A stretch of DNA of 64,000 nt from Pseudomonas tremae (GCF_001401155.1 NZ_LJRO01000031.1:1-64000), one strand, 5' to 3'. Shown: positions 1-8,751, counted from the first letter of the stretch. The notes: a model not told the origin generated them from the letters alone. Program-made: numbers and translations.

Positions 1-156
1 ATCCCGGCGATTACAACAGTGGGCTACGCCGGGATTCTGATCGGTCCGGCCGCCATCGGTTTTATCGCCCACATCAGCAGCCTTGAACTGGCGTTCATGG
101 TCGTTGCCGTAATGCTCCTGGGCGTGGCCTTCGGGGGCAGCAAGCTGCGCACCTGA
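1..156 (+). CDS. MFS transporter, C-terminal fragment (cut by window edge)
   Basis: The first frame is open from base 1 to a TGA at 154-156 and encodes 51 residues. The peptide is mostly hydrophobic, with a GYAGILIGPAAIGFIA segment followed by a second hydrophobic stretch ending in a short Ser-Lys-Leu-Arg tail. This is the usual look of the last two membrane helices of a major facilitator superfamily permease. The start and most of the protein lie outside the window, so the substrate cannot be inferred. It converges on the PhzF-like gene, with six bases between the two stops. Confidence 0.7.
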   Translation: MPAITTVGYAGILIGPAAIGFIAHISSLELAFMVVAVMLLGVAFGGSKLRT

Positions 157-162
157 ACGCTG

Positions 163-996
163 CTACAGCCTGCGCGCCATACCCGAGACCCGGATCGAAC
201 TGCCGATCTGCTCGGGGATCTCGGCGCGCAGACGCGATGGGCTGCCCATGTCTTCACCTTGCAGGATGTCGATCAGCCCGCCGTGCGGCCAGCCTATATC
301 GCGCAGATAACCACCCAGCGCAGCCGTGGCCGCTCCAGTGGCAGGGTCTTCATACACGCCGCCGAATGCAAATGGGTTGCGGGTATGAAACATTTGATCA
401 GTCTCCGCCCAGGCCAGCAGAATCGTCGCCCAGCCTTCACGCGCCATCAGCTCGCGCCCGGCCTGTTGGTCGTAGTGCATGGCCTTGAGCGCTGCCCGAC
501 TGTTCAGTGCCAGGACCAGATGCCCGGCACCGCCATTTATATGTGCGGGAGGGATGCGCTCATCCAGATCGCTATGCGTATAGCCGAACAGCATCAGCGC
601 TTCTTCCAGCAGCTGCGCGCTGATCGGTTTGCTGGATGTTGCCGGTGATTGCAATGCTGCCGAGGTCAGTGAACCCCGAGCATGACCTTCGACTGTAATC
701 TGCGCCTGATTGAGCGTCAGGTTAAACACACCGTCGCCTTGCTGCGCCGCCAGTGCTGCACCTAGCGCAATGGTGGCATGGCCGCAGAACGGCACTTCGG
801 CCAACGGCGAGAAATAGCGCACCCGCCAGCCGTTTTCGAGCGGGACAGCAAAAACGGTTTCGGAAAAACCGACCTCAGCAGCGATCTGCTGCATGCGCGC
901 CTCATCAGGCAGCGAGGCACCAAGCCATACACCCGCCGGATTACCACCCTGATCGCCATCGCTGAACGCGGCCAGTCTGAGTATTTCGTTTGTCAT
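163..996 (-). CDS. PhzF family isomerase/epimerase-like protein
   Basis: A 277-residue cytoplasmic protein of the PhzF/diaminopimelate-epimerase-like fold. The family includes the phenazine isomerase PhzF, but most members have unknown substrates. The N-terminal half shows GGNPAGVWL followed by EVGFSETVFA, which holds the conserved catalytic glutamate (about E46). The second half repeats the fold, with NPFAFGGVYEDPATGAA (the DPATG signature) and a GSPSRL motif near the C terminus. Full length is typical of the family. No other phenazine genes are nearby, so this is an orphan PhzF-like enzyme and not evidence for phenazine synthesis. An AAGGA-like ribosome site precedes the ATG. Confidence 0.88.
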   Translation of the reverse strand: MTNEILRLAAFSDGDQGGNPAGVWLGASLPDEARMQQIAAEVGFSETVFAVPLENGWRVRYFSPLAEVPFCGHATIALGAALAAQQGDGVFNLTLNQAQITVEGHARGSLTSAALQSPATSSKPISAQLLEEALMLFGYTHSDLDERIPPAHINGGAGHLVLALNSRAALKAMHYDQQAGRELMAREGWATILLAWAETDQMFHTRNPFAFGGVYEDPATGAATAALGGYLRDIGWPHGGLIDILQGEDMGSPSRLRAEIPEQIGSSIRVSGMARRL

Positions 997-1095
997 GGGT
1001 TCGGGTCCTTGCCGTGCTCAGGGGTAGACAGTGTGCTACGCAGGTGTGTGGGGAATCCAGTGAGAAAGGCGCGCAGGGTGCGCAAACTCTTCCTG

Positions 1096-1578
1096 TCAAA
1101 GCCCCTCACATCTGGCCATCCGTCGCTCTACCAAGCGCTCGCGCAGTGTGTCGTAGCCCCAGTTGAACAACAGGGTATAAGGCAGAAACATCAGCAGCAG
1201 GCCGATATCCAGCCAGAATGCCTGCATCAGGCTGATCGACAGCCACCATGCGGCCAGCGGCACGACAGCCAGAATAAGCCCGGCTTCGAAGCCCGCTGCG
1301 TGCAGGATGCGAGTGGTCAGGATCATGGTGAATCCGTGGGTGCGGCGCAAGCGGTCGAACAGGGCGTTGTAGGTCATGTTCCAGAGCATGGCGATGGTGG
1401 AGATCATCACCGTCATGATGCCCATCATTGCCAACGAGTGGTCCATGAGCCAGGCCAGCAGCGGCGCGACCAGAATCACACCACCTACCTCGAACAACGT
1501 GGCATGCAGCGCACGCTCACGGATGGATTTACTGGGGCCGGAGGGCTGCTGACCTGTGTGATGTTTGCTGTGACTCAT
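1096..1578 (-). CDS. PACE family efflux-type membrane protein
   Basis: A 160-residue inner-membrane protein with four hydrophobic helices arranged as two similar halves. Each half has a short loop with an aromatic/Arg pattern (WNMTYNALFDRLRR in the first, FNWGYDTLRERL in the second). This tandem arrangement is characteristic of the proteobacterial antimicrobial compound efflux (PACE) family, whose known members (AceI) export chlorhexidine or other cationic compounds. An in-frame ATG exists at 1605, but the ATG at 1578 has an AGGGAAG ribosome site at the right spacing, so I chose it. It diverges from a LysR regulator across about 100 bp, which suggests local control. The substrate is unknown. 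Confidence 0.82.
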   Translation of the reverse strand: MSHSKHHTGQQPSGPSKSIRERALHATLFEVGGVILVAPLLAWLMDHSLAMMGIMTVMISTIAMLWNMTYNALFDRLRRTHGFTMILTTRILHAAGFEAGLILAVVPLAAWWLSISLMQAFWLDIGLLLMFLPYTLLFNWGYDTLRERLVERRMARCEGL

Positions 1579-1676
1579 GATCGGGCTTCCCTTGTGTTCG
1601 TTCACGGCAGCATTATCATCGGCCTTTGCGTTAATCTGAAAATCATTGCCATCGGGAAAACCGATAAGAGACAGTC

Positions 1677-2561
1677 ATGAGCTATTCACCTGAGGCGCTG
1701 GAAGCCTTTGTCCAGATCGCGGCGCTGGGGTCATTCAGCGCTGCCGCCAGGCGTCTGGGCAAGAGTCAATCGACCATCAGTGAAGCGATCGCCCGCCTGG
1801 AGATCGATCTGGGGCTGGAGTTGTTCGATCGCTCATCGCGGCAACCGGTGCTTACCGATGCCGGGAGAGTGATGCTTGGTCGTGTCGACGACCTGCTGTG
1901 CGCCTCGGACCGGCTGCGACGTGCGGCTGCGCGACTGGCTGCGGGCGTCGAGCCTCGGTTGACGCTGGTGCTGTCCGATGCCAACCAGTTCGCCGATTTC
2001 GAGCGACTGATGACCGAGCTGGACGAACGCTTTCCAGAGCTGGAAATGGAGTGTGTGTTTGCCGAACATGGTGATGCGATCAGTCTGGTGCAGTCGGGCA
2101 GGGCATCCCTTGGGCTGCTTTCGGCACAAGCCAGCTACCCACCTGAAATCGGTCATGCCACCATCGATGAAAGTGCTGACTTCGGCTTGTTCGTGTCGCA
2201 TGGACATCCGCTTGCCGCGCTTGAGCGGGTCGACTATCAGCAACTGGCGCGCTATCGCGCATTGCGCCTCAACACGCTGGTCGAGCACAGTATTCCTACC
2301 GACGATCTGCCCACCAGCGGCCACCGTCACTGGTCAGCGCCCAATTACCTGCTGCTGATGGACATGGCCGCTTTCGGTTTCGGCTGGTCGGCTTTGCCGC
2401 GCTGGCTGGTGTCACGTTATTCGGGCGGGCTGCTGAAGGAACTGAAGGTCTCGGGTTGGCCGCGACGTTCGGCGGTCGACATTATCTGGTCATTCGAGCG
2501 CAGCCTGGGGCCGGCCGGGGCGTGGTTGCTAGACTCATTGGTACCGTTTGCGGGGGAATGA
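1677..2561 (+). CDS. LysR family transcriptional regulator
   Basis: A 294-residue LysR-type regulator. Residues 1-60 form the winged helix-turn-helix, including FVQIAALGSFSAAARRLGKS and STISEAIARLE. The rest is a periplasmic-binding-protein-like effector domain. It is transcribed away from the PACE-type membrane protein gene, and the 98-bp gap between the two starts is the usual place for a shared LysR operator, so it probably controls that gene. In PACE family members a divergent LysR regulator is common (AceR with AceI). The inducer cannot be read from the sequence. Confidence 0.88.
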   Translation: MSYSPEALEAFVQIAALGSFSAAARRLGKSQSTISEAIARLEIDLGLELFDRSSRQPVLTDAGRVMLGRVDDLLCASDRLRRAAARLAAGVEPRLTLVLSDANQFADFERLMTELDERFPELEMECVFAEHGDAISLVQSGRASLGLLSAQASYPPEIGHATIDESADFGLFVSHGHPLAALERVDYQQLARYRALRLNTLVEHSIPTDDLPTSGHRHWSAPNYLLLMDMAAFGFGWSALPRWLVSRYSGGLLKELKVSGWPRRSAVDIIWSFERSLGPAGAWLLDSLVPFAGE

Positions 2562-2702
2562 GGCGGGAACACGACTGGCTATATTGGTCTGGTTTCATCG
2601 ATAAAATTCGGAATGGTCTGACAGACCCTTATAAGTGTCTCCTTTACTGTCGTCACCCCCCGGCTTAAGGCCGGAACTGCGTGATGAACCAAGGATGCCT
2701 AC

Positions 2703-2975
2703 ATGATTTCCTCTGCAAAACTTGGCGACTTGCATGCCTGCCCGATTCCGGGCCACGGCATCACGCCCATTGTGACGGCTTCAAGCGATGTTCTGATCAA
2801 CTCACTGACTACAGCGCGGGTCGGCGATATGTGTGCCTGCGGGGCGGTGATCGTTGCGGGTTTTCCATCCATCATGGTCAATGGCCGGCCCATGGCCCAC
2901 CTCGGCAGTCCGAGCAGCCACGGCGGCATGTTGATCAGCGGCAGCGACGATGTGGGCGGCGGTTCTACGCCGTGA
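2703..2975 (+). CDS. PAAR domain protein (type VI secretion spike tip)
   Basis: A 90-residue protein made of a PAAR domain only. The signature pieces are present: GDLHACPIPGHG near the start, ARVGDMCACGAVI in the middle and MVNGRPMAHLGSPSSHGG towards the end, with Cys/His residues suited to zinc binding at the tip. PAAR proteins cap the VgrG spike of the type VI secretion system and help deliver effectors. No vgrG, hcp, adaptor or toxin extension is seen, so this is an orphan tip protein. AAGGA lies seven bases before the ATG. A small DUF6434 gene follows in the same direction. Confidence 0.85.
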   Translation: MISSAKLGDLHACPIPGHGITPIVTASSDVLINSLTTARVGDMCACGAVIVAGFPSIMVNGRPMAHLGSPSSHGGMLISGSDDVGGGSTP

Positions 2976-3098
2976 CGGTACGCTGGACCCACAGCGACTC
3001 GAGACAGTGATAAATGATCCGGATCTTGCAGGTAACGCCATGTAGTGACATTTTATTACCCTGACGTCTGATCAGACATTTACTGCGGACAGGTGGAT

Positions 3099-3323
3099 AT
3101 GGCATTCGACTGGCACTCTGACCTTATTACGCGTGACACGCCGGTGGACAATCACTACCGCAATACGCAGAACGTGCGGCGTTTCATGATCGGGCAGTGC
3201 GGCGCTTCCTTCAGGTTTGATCGAGCCTTCATGGGCTGGATCAAGGACGATACGCCCAAAAGCATGGGGCAGGTGGCAGACGAGTGGTTGAGGACCCGGC
3301 CGTCGGCGTCACAGGCAACCTGA
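3099..3323 (+). CDS. DUF6434 family small protein
   Basis: A 74-residue soluble protein with the pattern FDWHSDLITRDTPVDNHYRN, TQNVRRFM and a C-terminal FMGWIKDDTPKSMGQVADEW. I recognise this as the DUF6434 family, found alone in Pseudomonas or appended to SAP-like modules elsewhere; its function is unknown. The ATG at 3099 is preferred over the GTG at 3093 because AGGTGG sits just before it and family members begin close to the FDWHS motif. The gene follows the PAAR gene by 123 bp in the same orientation, and whether they are linked is unknown. It converges on ankB. Confidence 0.7.
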   Translation: MAFDWHSDLITRDTPVDNHYRNTQNVRRFMIGQCGASFRFDRAFMGWIKDDTPKSMGQVADEWLRTRPSASQAT

Positions 3324-3374
3324 AGTCGCTTTTTTGCGCTTTGCCACTGTGCTTTCCAGGTATCCGGTTGTCGC

Positions 3375-3929
3375 TCAGCGAGCAGGCAGCGCCTGGAACT
3401 CACCTTTCGACAAACCCTGTACGTCGTTGCCCATGCTGTCACGGATGTTCAGGTCGGCGCCCTTGTCGGTGAGGGCTTTGAGTACCTCGGTGCGTTTGAA
3501 CAGCGCTGCATACATGGCGGCGGTCTGCCCGGCATTGTTGGTCAGGTCGGGACCGCAGTCGGCCTGAACAAGACGCTTGGCGATACTCAGTTCACCTTTG
3601 AAAATTGCGCCCATCAGCGCGGTATTGCCGCGATTGTCCTTGGCGCAGGGGTCTGCACCTGCATCGATCAGCCTGGTCACCGAGTCTTCATGGCCGTGAT
3701 AAGCCGCCAGGATGAGACCGGTATAGCCTTGCTCGTCCCGAACATTGAGGTCGTAATGGGCCTCGATGAATGTGTCGAGCATGGGGTTGTTGCCTTCGCG
3801 GGAGGCGTCGAAAAAAAGGCTGCGCAACTGGCTTGCAGTCTGTTCCGCCGTCAATTGCTCAGGGGGTGTCGGTTGTGTCGCGTTCGCAGCTGCCGTAAAC
3901 AACAGCAAGGCGTAGATGAGATTTTTCAC
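3375..3929 (-). CDS. ankB: Ankyrin repeat protein AnkB, periplasmic
   Basis: A 184-residue ankyrin-repeat protein with an N-terminal signal peptide (KNLIYALLLFTAAANA). About four ankyrin repeats follow, recognisable from LILAAYHGHEDSVTRLIDAG, GNTALMGAIFKGELSIAKRL and AAMYAALFKRTEVLKALTDKG. It lies 61 bp downstream of katB in the same direction. In P. aeruginosa ankB follows katB and is needed for full KatB activity in the periplasm, so the same role is inferred here. An ATG at 3947 would add six residues, but the GTG at 3929 has a perfect AGGAGA ribosome site six bases upstream and gives a cleaner signal peptide, so I use the GTG. Confidence 0.85.
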   Translation of the reverse strand: MKNLIYALLLFTAAANATQPTPPEQLTAEQTASQLRSLFFDASREGNNPMLDTFIEAHYDLNVRDEQGYTGLILAAYHGHEDSVTRLIDAGADPCAKDNRGNTALMGAIFKGELSIAKRLVQADCGPDLTNNAGQTAAMYAALFKRTEVLKALTDKGADLNIRDSMGNDVQGLSKGEFQALPAR

Positions 3930-3990
3930 GGGCGTTCTCCTGGCCATGCCCGCTCCGGCGCACCAGGCACCGGAGCGGGATTTCAGCTCA

Positions 3991-5523
3991 TCAGTCTTTC
4001 AGGTTGGCAGCCAGCGACTTGACCTTGGCCAGATCGCCTTTGGCCACTTCGGTAACCCGAGTGCCGTAGGTTGGATCTGCCTTGTAGAGGAACGACAGCA
4101 TGATGTTTTTGCTTTCAGTGTCAGTGTCGGCCAGCGACTCACCGAAGCTCTGCACCAGATCAGTCTGCTCTTTAGCGTTGTAAGAGCGATAAAGGTCACC
4201 CGCCTGCTTGAAGTTCTGCTCACGCGTGATCTTCGCCTGCTGGGTGGTGCCGCTCAGCGGAAGTTCGCTGTAACGCGCCTTCTCATCCGCTGGACGCGGC
4301 TCCAGCCGGCTTGGCTCGTAGTTCACGCCGCTGGTGGTGTGGCCACTGTTCATCTTGCCATCCTGGTTGCCGTTGTTAACCGCCACTTTAGGCTGGTTGA
4401 CTGGCAGGCTCAGGCCGTTGGCGCCCAGACGATACATTTGCGTGTCGGCGTAGGAAAACACACGACCTTGCAGCAGGCGGTCTTCGGAAGGCTCGATGCC
4501 TGGAACCAGGTTGGCCGGAGCCATGGCGACCTGCTCGGTTTCCTGGAAGAAGTTGTCTACGTTCTTGTTCAGCACCATCTGACCGATCTTTTTCTCGGGT
4601 ACATCAGGCCAGATCTTGGTCGCGTCCAGAGGGTCGAATTCGAACTTGGCCAGGTCTTCCGGCTTCAGAACCTGCACGTACAGATCCCATTTCGGGAAGT
4701 CGCCTTTCTTGATGGCGCCCACCAGATCGTTGGTCAGGTGGCTGTAGTCCTTGGACTGGACCTGAGCAACTTCTTTCGGGTCAAGGTTCTTGAGACCCTG
4801 CAGGCTCTTCCAGTGGAACTTGACGTAGTGCACTTCGCCTTTGGCATTGACCAGCTTGTAGGCATGAACGCCGTTGCCGTCCATGAAGCGATAGCCTGCT
4901 GGCGTACCTTCGTTGGAGTACAGCAGGGTCAGCGTGCGGGTCGCTTCCGGTACGTGGGAGAAGAAGTCGAAGCGACGCGAGTCGTTGTCCAGGTTGGTAC
5001 GCGGGTCAGGTTTGAACGCGTGCACCATGTCCGGGAACTTGATGGCGTCACGGATGAAGAAGGTAGGGAAGTTGTTGCCCACCAAGTCCCAGTTGCCATC
5101 GGCTGTGTAGAACTTGGTCGCAAAGCCGTGAGGGTCGCGCAGTGTTTCTGGTGAGTGGTTACCGTGAACCACGGAGGAGAAGCGGACAAAAACCGGGGTT
5201 TTTTCACCGGATTTAAAAACCGTCGCCTTGCTCAGGTCGCTGATGTCGGCCGATGCCGTGAATTCACCTTTGACACCTGTACCTCGGGCGTGCACGACGC
5301 GCTCCGGAATACGCTCGCGATCAAAGCGCTGCAGCTTTTGCAGCAGTTGCACGTCTTGCAGCAGGACCGGCCCTTGGGGGCCTGCGGTCTGGGAGTTCTG
5401 GTTGTCGCCGACTTCGGCACCATTGTCGCGAGTCAGCGTATCGGCTGCATAAGCCGCCGGAATACTGATAAGACCGGCTGCAGTCAAATGAACCACGTGT
5501 CTGGACCAGTTTAATAACGGCAT
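3991..5523 (-). CDS. katB: Catalase KatB, periplasmic haem catalase
   Basis: A 510-residue monofunctional haem catalase that breaks down hydrogen peroxide. Residues 1-26 form a signal peptide ending AAYA, so the enzyme is exported. The distal histidine lies in RIPERVVHARG (about H78), the catalytic asparagine in DLVGNNFPTFFIRDA (about 150), and the proximal haem tyrosine in the FSYADTQMYRLG motif. Length and signal peptide match the KatB clade of small-subunit catalases. Downstream is ankB, its usual partner. A long AT-rich region with a good minus-strand -10 box precedes it. KatB-type genes are commonly peroxide-inducible through OxyR, but I could not identify a convincing OxyR site. Confidence 0.93.
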   Translation of the reverse strand: MPLLNWSRHVVHLTAAGLISIPAAYAADTLTRDNGAEVGDNQNSQTAGPQGPVLLQDVQLLQKLQRFDRERIPERVVHARGTGVKGEFTASADISDLSKATVFKSGEKTPVFVRFSSVVHGNHSPETLRDPHGFATKFYTADGNWDLVGNNFPTFFIRDAIKFPDMVHAFKPDPRTNLDNDSRRFDFFSHVPEATRTLTLLYSNEGTPAGYRFMDGNGVHAYKLVNAKGEVHYVKFHWKSLQGLKNLDPKEVAQVQSKDYSHLTNDLVGAIKKGDFPKWDLYVQVLKPEDLAKFEFDPLDATKIWPDVPEKKIGQMVLNKNVDNFFQETEQVAMAPANLVPGIEPSEDRLLQGRVFSYADTQMYRLGANGLSLPVNQPKVAVNNGNQDGKMNSGHTTSGVNYEPSRLEPRPADEKARYSELPLSGTTQQAKITREQNFKQAGDLYRSYNAKEQTDLVQSFGESLADTDTESKNIMLSFLYKADPTYGTRVTEVAKGDLAKVKSLAANLKD

Positions 5524-6065
5524 TTTGAATCCCTCATATTTTTAGTAGGCGAGATAAGCTTAGGCGCGCGAACGTGAAAGGGTGATTATAAAAATGCATC
5601 GGGTTGATTAAAATAAATGCGAGCGAAAGTGTTGGATATTAGTCTTGTTTTTGTGCGTAGCTGAAATAGCAGTCGATAAATAATACTGGCAAAAAGCCTT
5701 TTTCTGGAGGGTACTAGTTTGCTACATCATTGAAATTAAGGTATTTTTTATTATATTTCGATTGCAATAATAAAGTTCTCATACCGTGCGTCAGTGACAG
5801 GTTGATGAAGGAAGCAGTAGGGGTGCCGAGTGTTTTATTTGCAAATCAGGCACCTTGATTTAATAGGGAGCTAACGTTCGGTAATATAATAGTGGGTCAC
5901 GGAATAATATTCGGTAGTGGCTATTTGATAGTTGATATCGCGAATGAGTATCAACTAACGTTTATATTTATCAGCTTCTGACGATTCGGTGTTGCGTGCC
6001 TGGAAGCGTTATCATGCTTCTATAGCCAGTGCAGACAAACCACACATTCCGGAATCCGCCGCTTT
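5524..6065. other. AT-rich intergenic region between katB and a GNAT gene
   Basis: A 540-bp stretch between divergent genes that is clearly more AT-rich than its surroundings, especially 5570-5980. It carries the katB promoter region on the minus strand. I find no open frame with a ribosome site, no tRNA and no convincing terminator-bounded RNA. The middle part (5650-5990) is unexplained. Confidence 0.7.
5585..5613 (-). promoter_or_regulatory. Candidate katB promoter
   Basis: On the minus strand, a perfect TATAAT -10 hexamer (complement of 5585-5590) lies 62 bp before the katB ATG. It is preceded at 17 bp spacing by a poor -35 (TTTTAA, 5608-5613). The strong -10 with a weak -35 fits an activator-dependent promoter. 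This is inferred from hexamer matching only. Confidence 0.4.
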
Positions 6066-6776
6066 ATGCCAACCGTCATGCTGCTCCAGACCCCGCCCCC
6101 CGAATTCATCCGCAGCCAGATTCAGCAAATGGTCGTCGATTACGTCACCGACATCAGCCTAGTTGCCATCGACCCGAGCAACCCGCTGTACAACCTTTAT
6201 CAGTATGGCGTGGGCTACGAGGTACATCTTTACCTCAATGCCATGGACGGTTCACAACATTTGGCCGTCGAACTGATTGTTGCGCTGGACGATGACGACC
6301 CGGAAATCGTATTGGGTTTTTTGTTGTATCTGCCGGTCAACGGCGACCCACAAGCCTGCGCGGTGGCCTACATGGCGGTTCTCGAAAGCCATCGTCAGCA
6401 AGGCATTGGTCGTTCAATGCTGGAGAAAATGATCGATCGATACCCGCATGCCGAACTGTACTGCGCAGTTGACAAGGTGCCTTGCTTTGAATCACTGGGC
6501 TTTCAGGTATTGGGCGCGCGGGGCCCCCAGGTCATCATGAACACCCGCGACCACGGCACTGGTGGGTTGCTGGCGGTCATGGACATTGCCCCGATCTACA
6601 GCTCGGTAGAAGTGCGGCAGATTCATGCCTATCTACTCAAACAGCATGGTAGCCAGGCAATGGTCGATGCCGAGAAGCAGCGCGATCTCCACCTTGACGA
6701 GAAGACCCGCCAAGCCAGGGAGTTTGTCGAACAACGGCCTGGCAGTAATACGTTTGGGGCTTTCAAACTGCATTAA
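6066..6776 (+). CDS. GNAT family N-acetyltransferase
   Basis: A 236-residue protein with a GNAT acetyltransferase core in the middle. The acetyl-CoA loop is visible as ESHRQQGIGRSMLEKMI (the QxxGxG/A signature), following a beta strand CAVAYMAVL. The C-terminal 60 residues are charged and helical, outside the usual fold. The substrate is unknown. An alternative start at 6078 would give MLLQTPPP; neither start has a clear ribosome site, so the exact N terminus is uncertain. It stands alone, about 190 bp before a chemoreceptor gene. Confidence 0.78.
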   Translation: MPTVMLLQTPPPEFIRSQIQQMVVDYVTDISLVAIDPSNPLYNLYQYGVGYEVHLYLNAMDGSQHLAVELIVALDDDDPEIVLGFLLYLPVNGDPQACAVAYMAVLESHRQQGIGRSMLEKMIDRYPHAELYCAVDKVPCFESLGFQVLGARGPQVIMNTRDHGTGGLLAVMDIAPIYSSVEVRQIHAYLLKQHGSQAMVDAEKQRDLHLDEKTRQAREFVEQRPGSNTFGAFKLH

Positions 6777-6900
6777 CGTGCATTGTTCATGAAACGTAGT
6801 GCACTTCATTCTCATTGCATTTACGTATTTTTATATTTGTCAAACTTTTTTACGTAAATCTCTCGGGGGATATGAACCATTCATTTGGGGTGAAGTCATT

Positions 6901-6972
6901 ATGATATCACTGCTGCGTGATCATTTATCTCAGCGCCCCATCAGCTTCATCTCCCTCGGATACGTCTCATGA
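6901..6972 (+). CDS. Possible 23-residue leader peptide of a chemoreceptor gene
   Basis: An ATG at 6901, preceded by GGGGTGAAG at a workable distance, opens a 23-codon frame ([20 protein letters not shown] plus YVS). Its TGA (6970-6972) overlaps the ATG of the chemoreceptor gene as ATGA, the classic arrangement for translational coupling. The chemoreceptor start itself has only a weak ribosome site, which favours a functional leader. No homology is claimed; a chance ORF remains possible. Confidence 0.35.
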   Translation: MISLLRDHLSQRPISFISLGYVS

Positions 6973-8609
6973 ATTTCCTGCGTCAGTTAAAGTTTTCGAC
7001 CAAGCTTATTTCGGCATTCATCGTTTGCGCACTGATCACGCTGGCTGTCGGCGGTCTGGGCATGGCAGGTGTTACCCGTCTGGGCAATGCGCTTGAGCTT
7101 ACTTTTTCCAACAACCTGGTCTCTGTCGGCAATACCAATGAAACGCTTACCAGCCTGACAGCGCATAACCGCGGCCTTTACCGGTTGCTGGATGCGCAGG
7201 ATGGCGGTGTGCCCGAGGCTGACATGGAGCGTGTTCGTCAGGCGCTGGGCGATGACCTTGCTCGTGCGCAGAAAGTTTTCGCAACCTACCGGGCCACTCC
7301 TCTGGAAGATGACGAGCGCGTCGCTGGCGACCAGTTGGAGCAAATGCTGCCTGCTTATATAGCGGGCTCTCAGCAAGTGGTCGAATTGATGAAGGCTGGC
7401 AATCTCGATAGCGCCCGCACTCGTTTGAACACATTATCCGCAGACGGATTTGCCAAGGCGCGTGGTTACTTGCGGACAATGATCGAGTCCAACAATCGCC
7501 AGATCAAGGAAGGGGCGGTGGCGGCGTCCGAGCTCAAGTCCAGATCAGTGCTGATGCTTGAGGTGGGCGTGGTTATTGCCTTTCTGGTAGCGATCATGCT
7601 GGGTGTATTCATCACTCGCATGATCACCCGACCACTGGCGGTGGCAGTAACAAGCGCCCAGCGCATTGCCGGCGGTGACCTGACTCAGCCTATCGTTTCC
7701 ACCAGCGGTGATGAGGCTGGTCAGTTGCTCGATGCGCTGTCGGGGATGCAGACCGGTCTGAAACACACGATTCAGCAGATCGCCAGCGCCGCCGACCAGC
7801 TCGCTTCGGCAGCCGAGGAGCTGAGCGCGGTCACTGACGAGAGTACTCGCGGGCTGACTCGCCAAAACGATGAAATTCAGCAGGCGGCGACTGCGGTCAA
7901 CGAGATGACCGCTGCAGTAGAGGAAGTGGCGCGCAATGCGGTGTCGACATCCGAAGCGTCGAAGACCGCGACGGATGACGCAATCGATGGTCGGGGTCAG
8001 GTCGATCACACTGTCAAAGGCATCACCACCATGGTTCATGAGATCACCGCATCCACGGGTGCCGTTTCTGAACTGGCCGGGCATGTCCGGGAAATCAGTA
8101 AAGTGCTCGACGTGATTCGCAGCATTGCCGAGCAGACCAATCTGCTGGCGCTCAACGCCGCCATCGAAGCAGCGCGTGCAGGTGAACAGGGCCGCGGCTT
8201 TGCGGTAGTGGCCGATGAGGTCCGTGCTTTGGCGCACCGTACTCAGGCATCGACAGTGGAAATCGAAGGGATGATCAGCACAGTGCAGTCAGGTGCCGAT
8301 GGTGCCGTTGCTGCAATGGGTAAAAGCCTGACGCTGGCGACCAATACTCAGGAACTGGCGCTGCGGGCCGGTTCGGCGCTGGAAAAAATCACTATGGGTG
8401 TAGCGACCATCAACGAACGTAACATGGTCATTGCCTCCGCTTCCGAGGAGCAGGCCCAAGTGGCTCGCGAGGTTGACCGTAACCTGATCAACATTCAGGA
8501 CCTTTCGACGCAGAGTGCTGCTGGCGCGAATCAGACTAGCGCTTCGAGTCAGGAACTGTCGCGTCTTGCTACCTCGTTCAATTTGCTGGTTGCCAACTTC
8601 AAGCTTTAA
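6969..8609 (+). CDS. Methyl-accepting chemotaxis protein
   Basis: A 546-residue transmembrane chemoreceptor. TM1 is at about residues 11-33, a periplasmic four-helix-bundle sensor spans about 34-190, TM2 is about 193-216, and a HAMP linker follows to about 270. The cytoplasmic signalling domain contains the highly conserved hairpin tip ([20 protein letters not shown], then [20 protein letters not shown]) and flanking methylation helices. There is no C-terminal CheR-binding pentapeptide; it ends in VANFKL. It should control CheA activity in response to an unknown periplasmic ligand. It is a single gene, possibly coupled to a short upstream leader ORF at 6901. Confidence 0.93.
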   Translation: MNFLRQLKFSTKLISAFIVCALITLAVGGLGMAGVTRLGNALELTFSNNLVSVGNTNETLTSLTAHNRGLYRLLDAQDGGVPEADMERVRQALGDDLARAQKVFATYRATPLEDDERVAGDQLEQMLPAYIAGSQQVVELMKAGNLDSARTRLNTLSADGFAKARGYLRTMIESNNRQIKEGAVAASELKSRSVLMLEVGVVIAFLVAIMLGVFITRMITRPLAVAVTSAQRIAGGDLTQPIVSTSGDEAGQLLDALSGMQTGLKHTIQQIASAADQLASAAEELSAVTDESTRGLTRQNDEIQQAATAVNEMTAAVEEVARNAVSTSEASKTATDDAIDGRGQVDHTVKGITTMVHEITASTGAVSELAGHVREISKVLDVIRSIAEQTNLLALNAAIEAARAGEQGRGFAVVADEVRALAHRTQASTVEIEGMISTVQSGADGAVAAMGKSLTLATNTQELALRAGSALEKITMGVATINERNMVIASASEEQAQVAREVDRNLINIQDLSTQSAAGANQTSASSQELSRLATSFNLLVANFKL

Positions 8610-8751
8610 TAGCCTCTTCCAGCAGGCATTTGTCTGGCGCACGTCTTCAGCCTTCCGGCCATGAAATTCCGGTCAGGTATGAAAAAGGCGTTGCGCCCGA
8701 CCGGGTGGTATCGCGCATCATAGGCGTACTCAGCCCGAGAGAGACATTTTC

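Noticed and set aside
163..996. Phenazine biosynthesis locus suggested by the PhzF-like gene
   Set aside because: No phzA-G genes are present nearby, and PhzF-like orphans are common in non-producers.
2661..2675. CCGGC-TTAAG-GCCGG hairpin before the PAAR gene as a riboswitch
   Set aside because: A single 5-bp hairpin without any conserved aptamer elements; no support for a riboswitch.
2703..3323. Type VI toxin-immunity pair
   Set aside because: The PAAR protein has no C-terminal toxin extension and the DUF6434 protein shows no toxin or immunity motif, so only the adjacency is reported.
3916..5154. Long open frame (412 codons) on the plus strand opposite katB
   Set aside because: It is antisense to a clear catalase with all catalytic motifs. 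High-GC codon bias often opens the opposite strand, and the peptide shows no domain.
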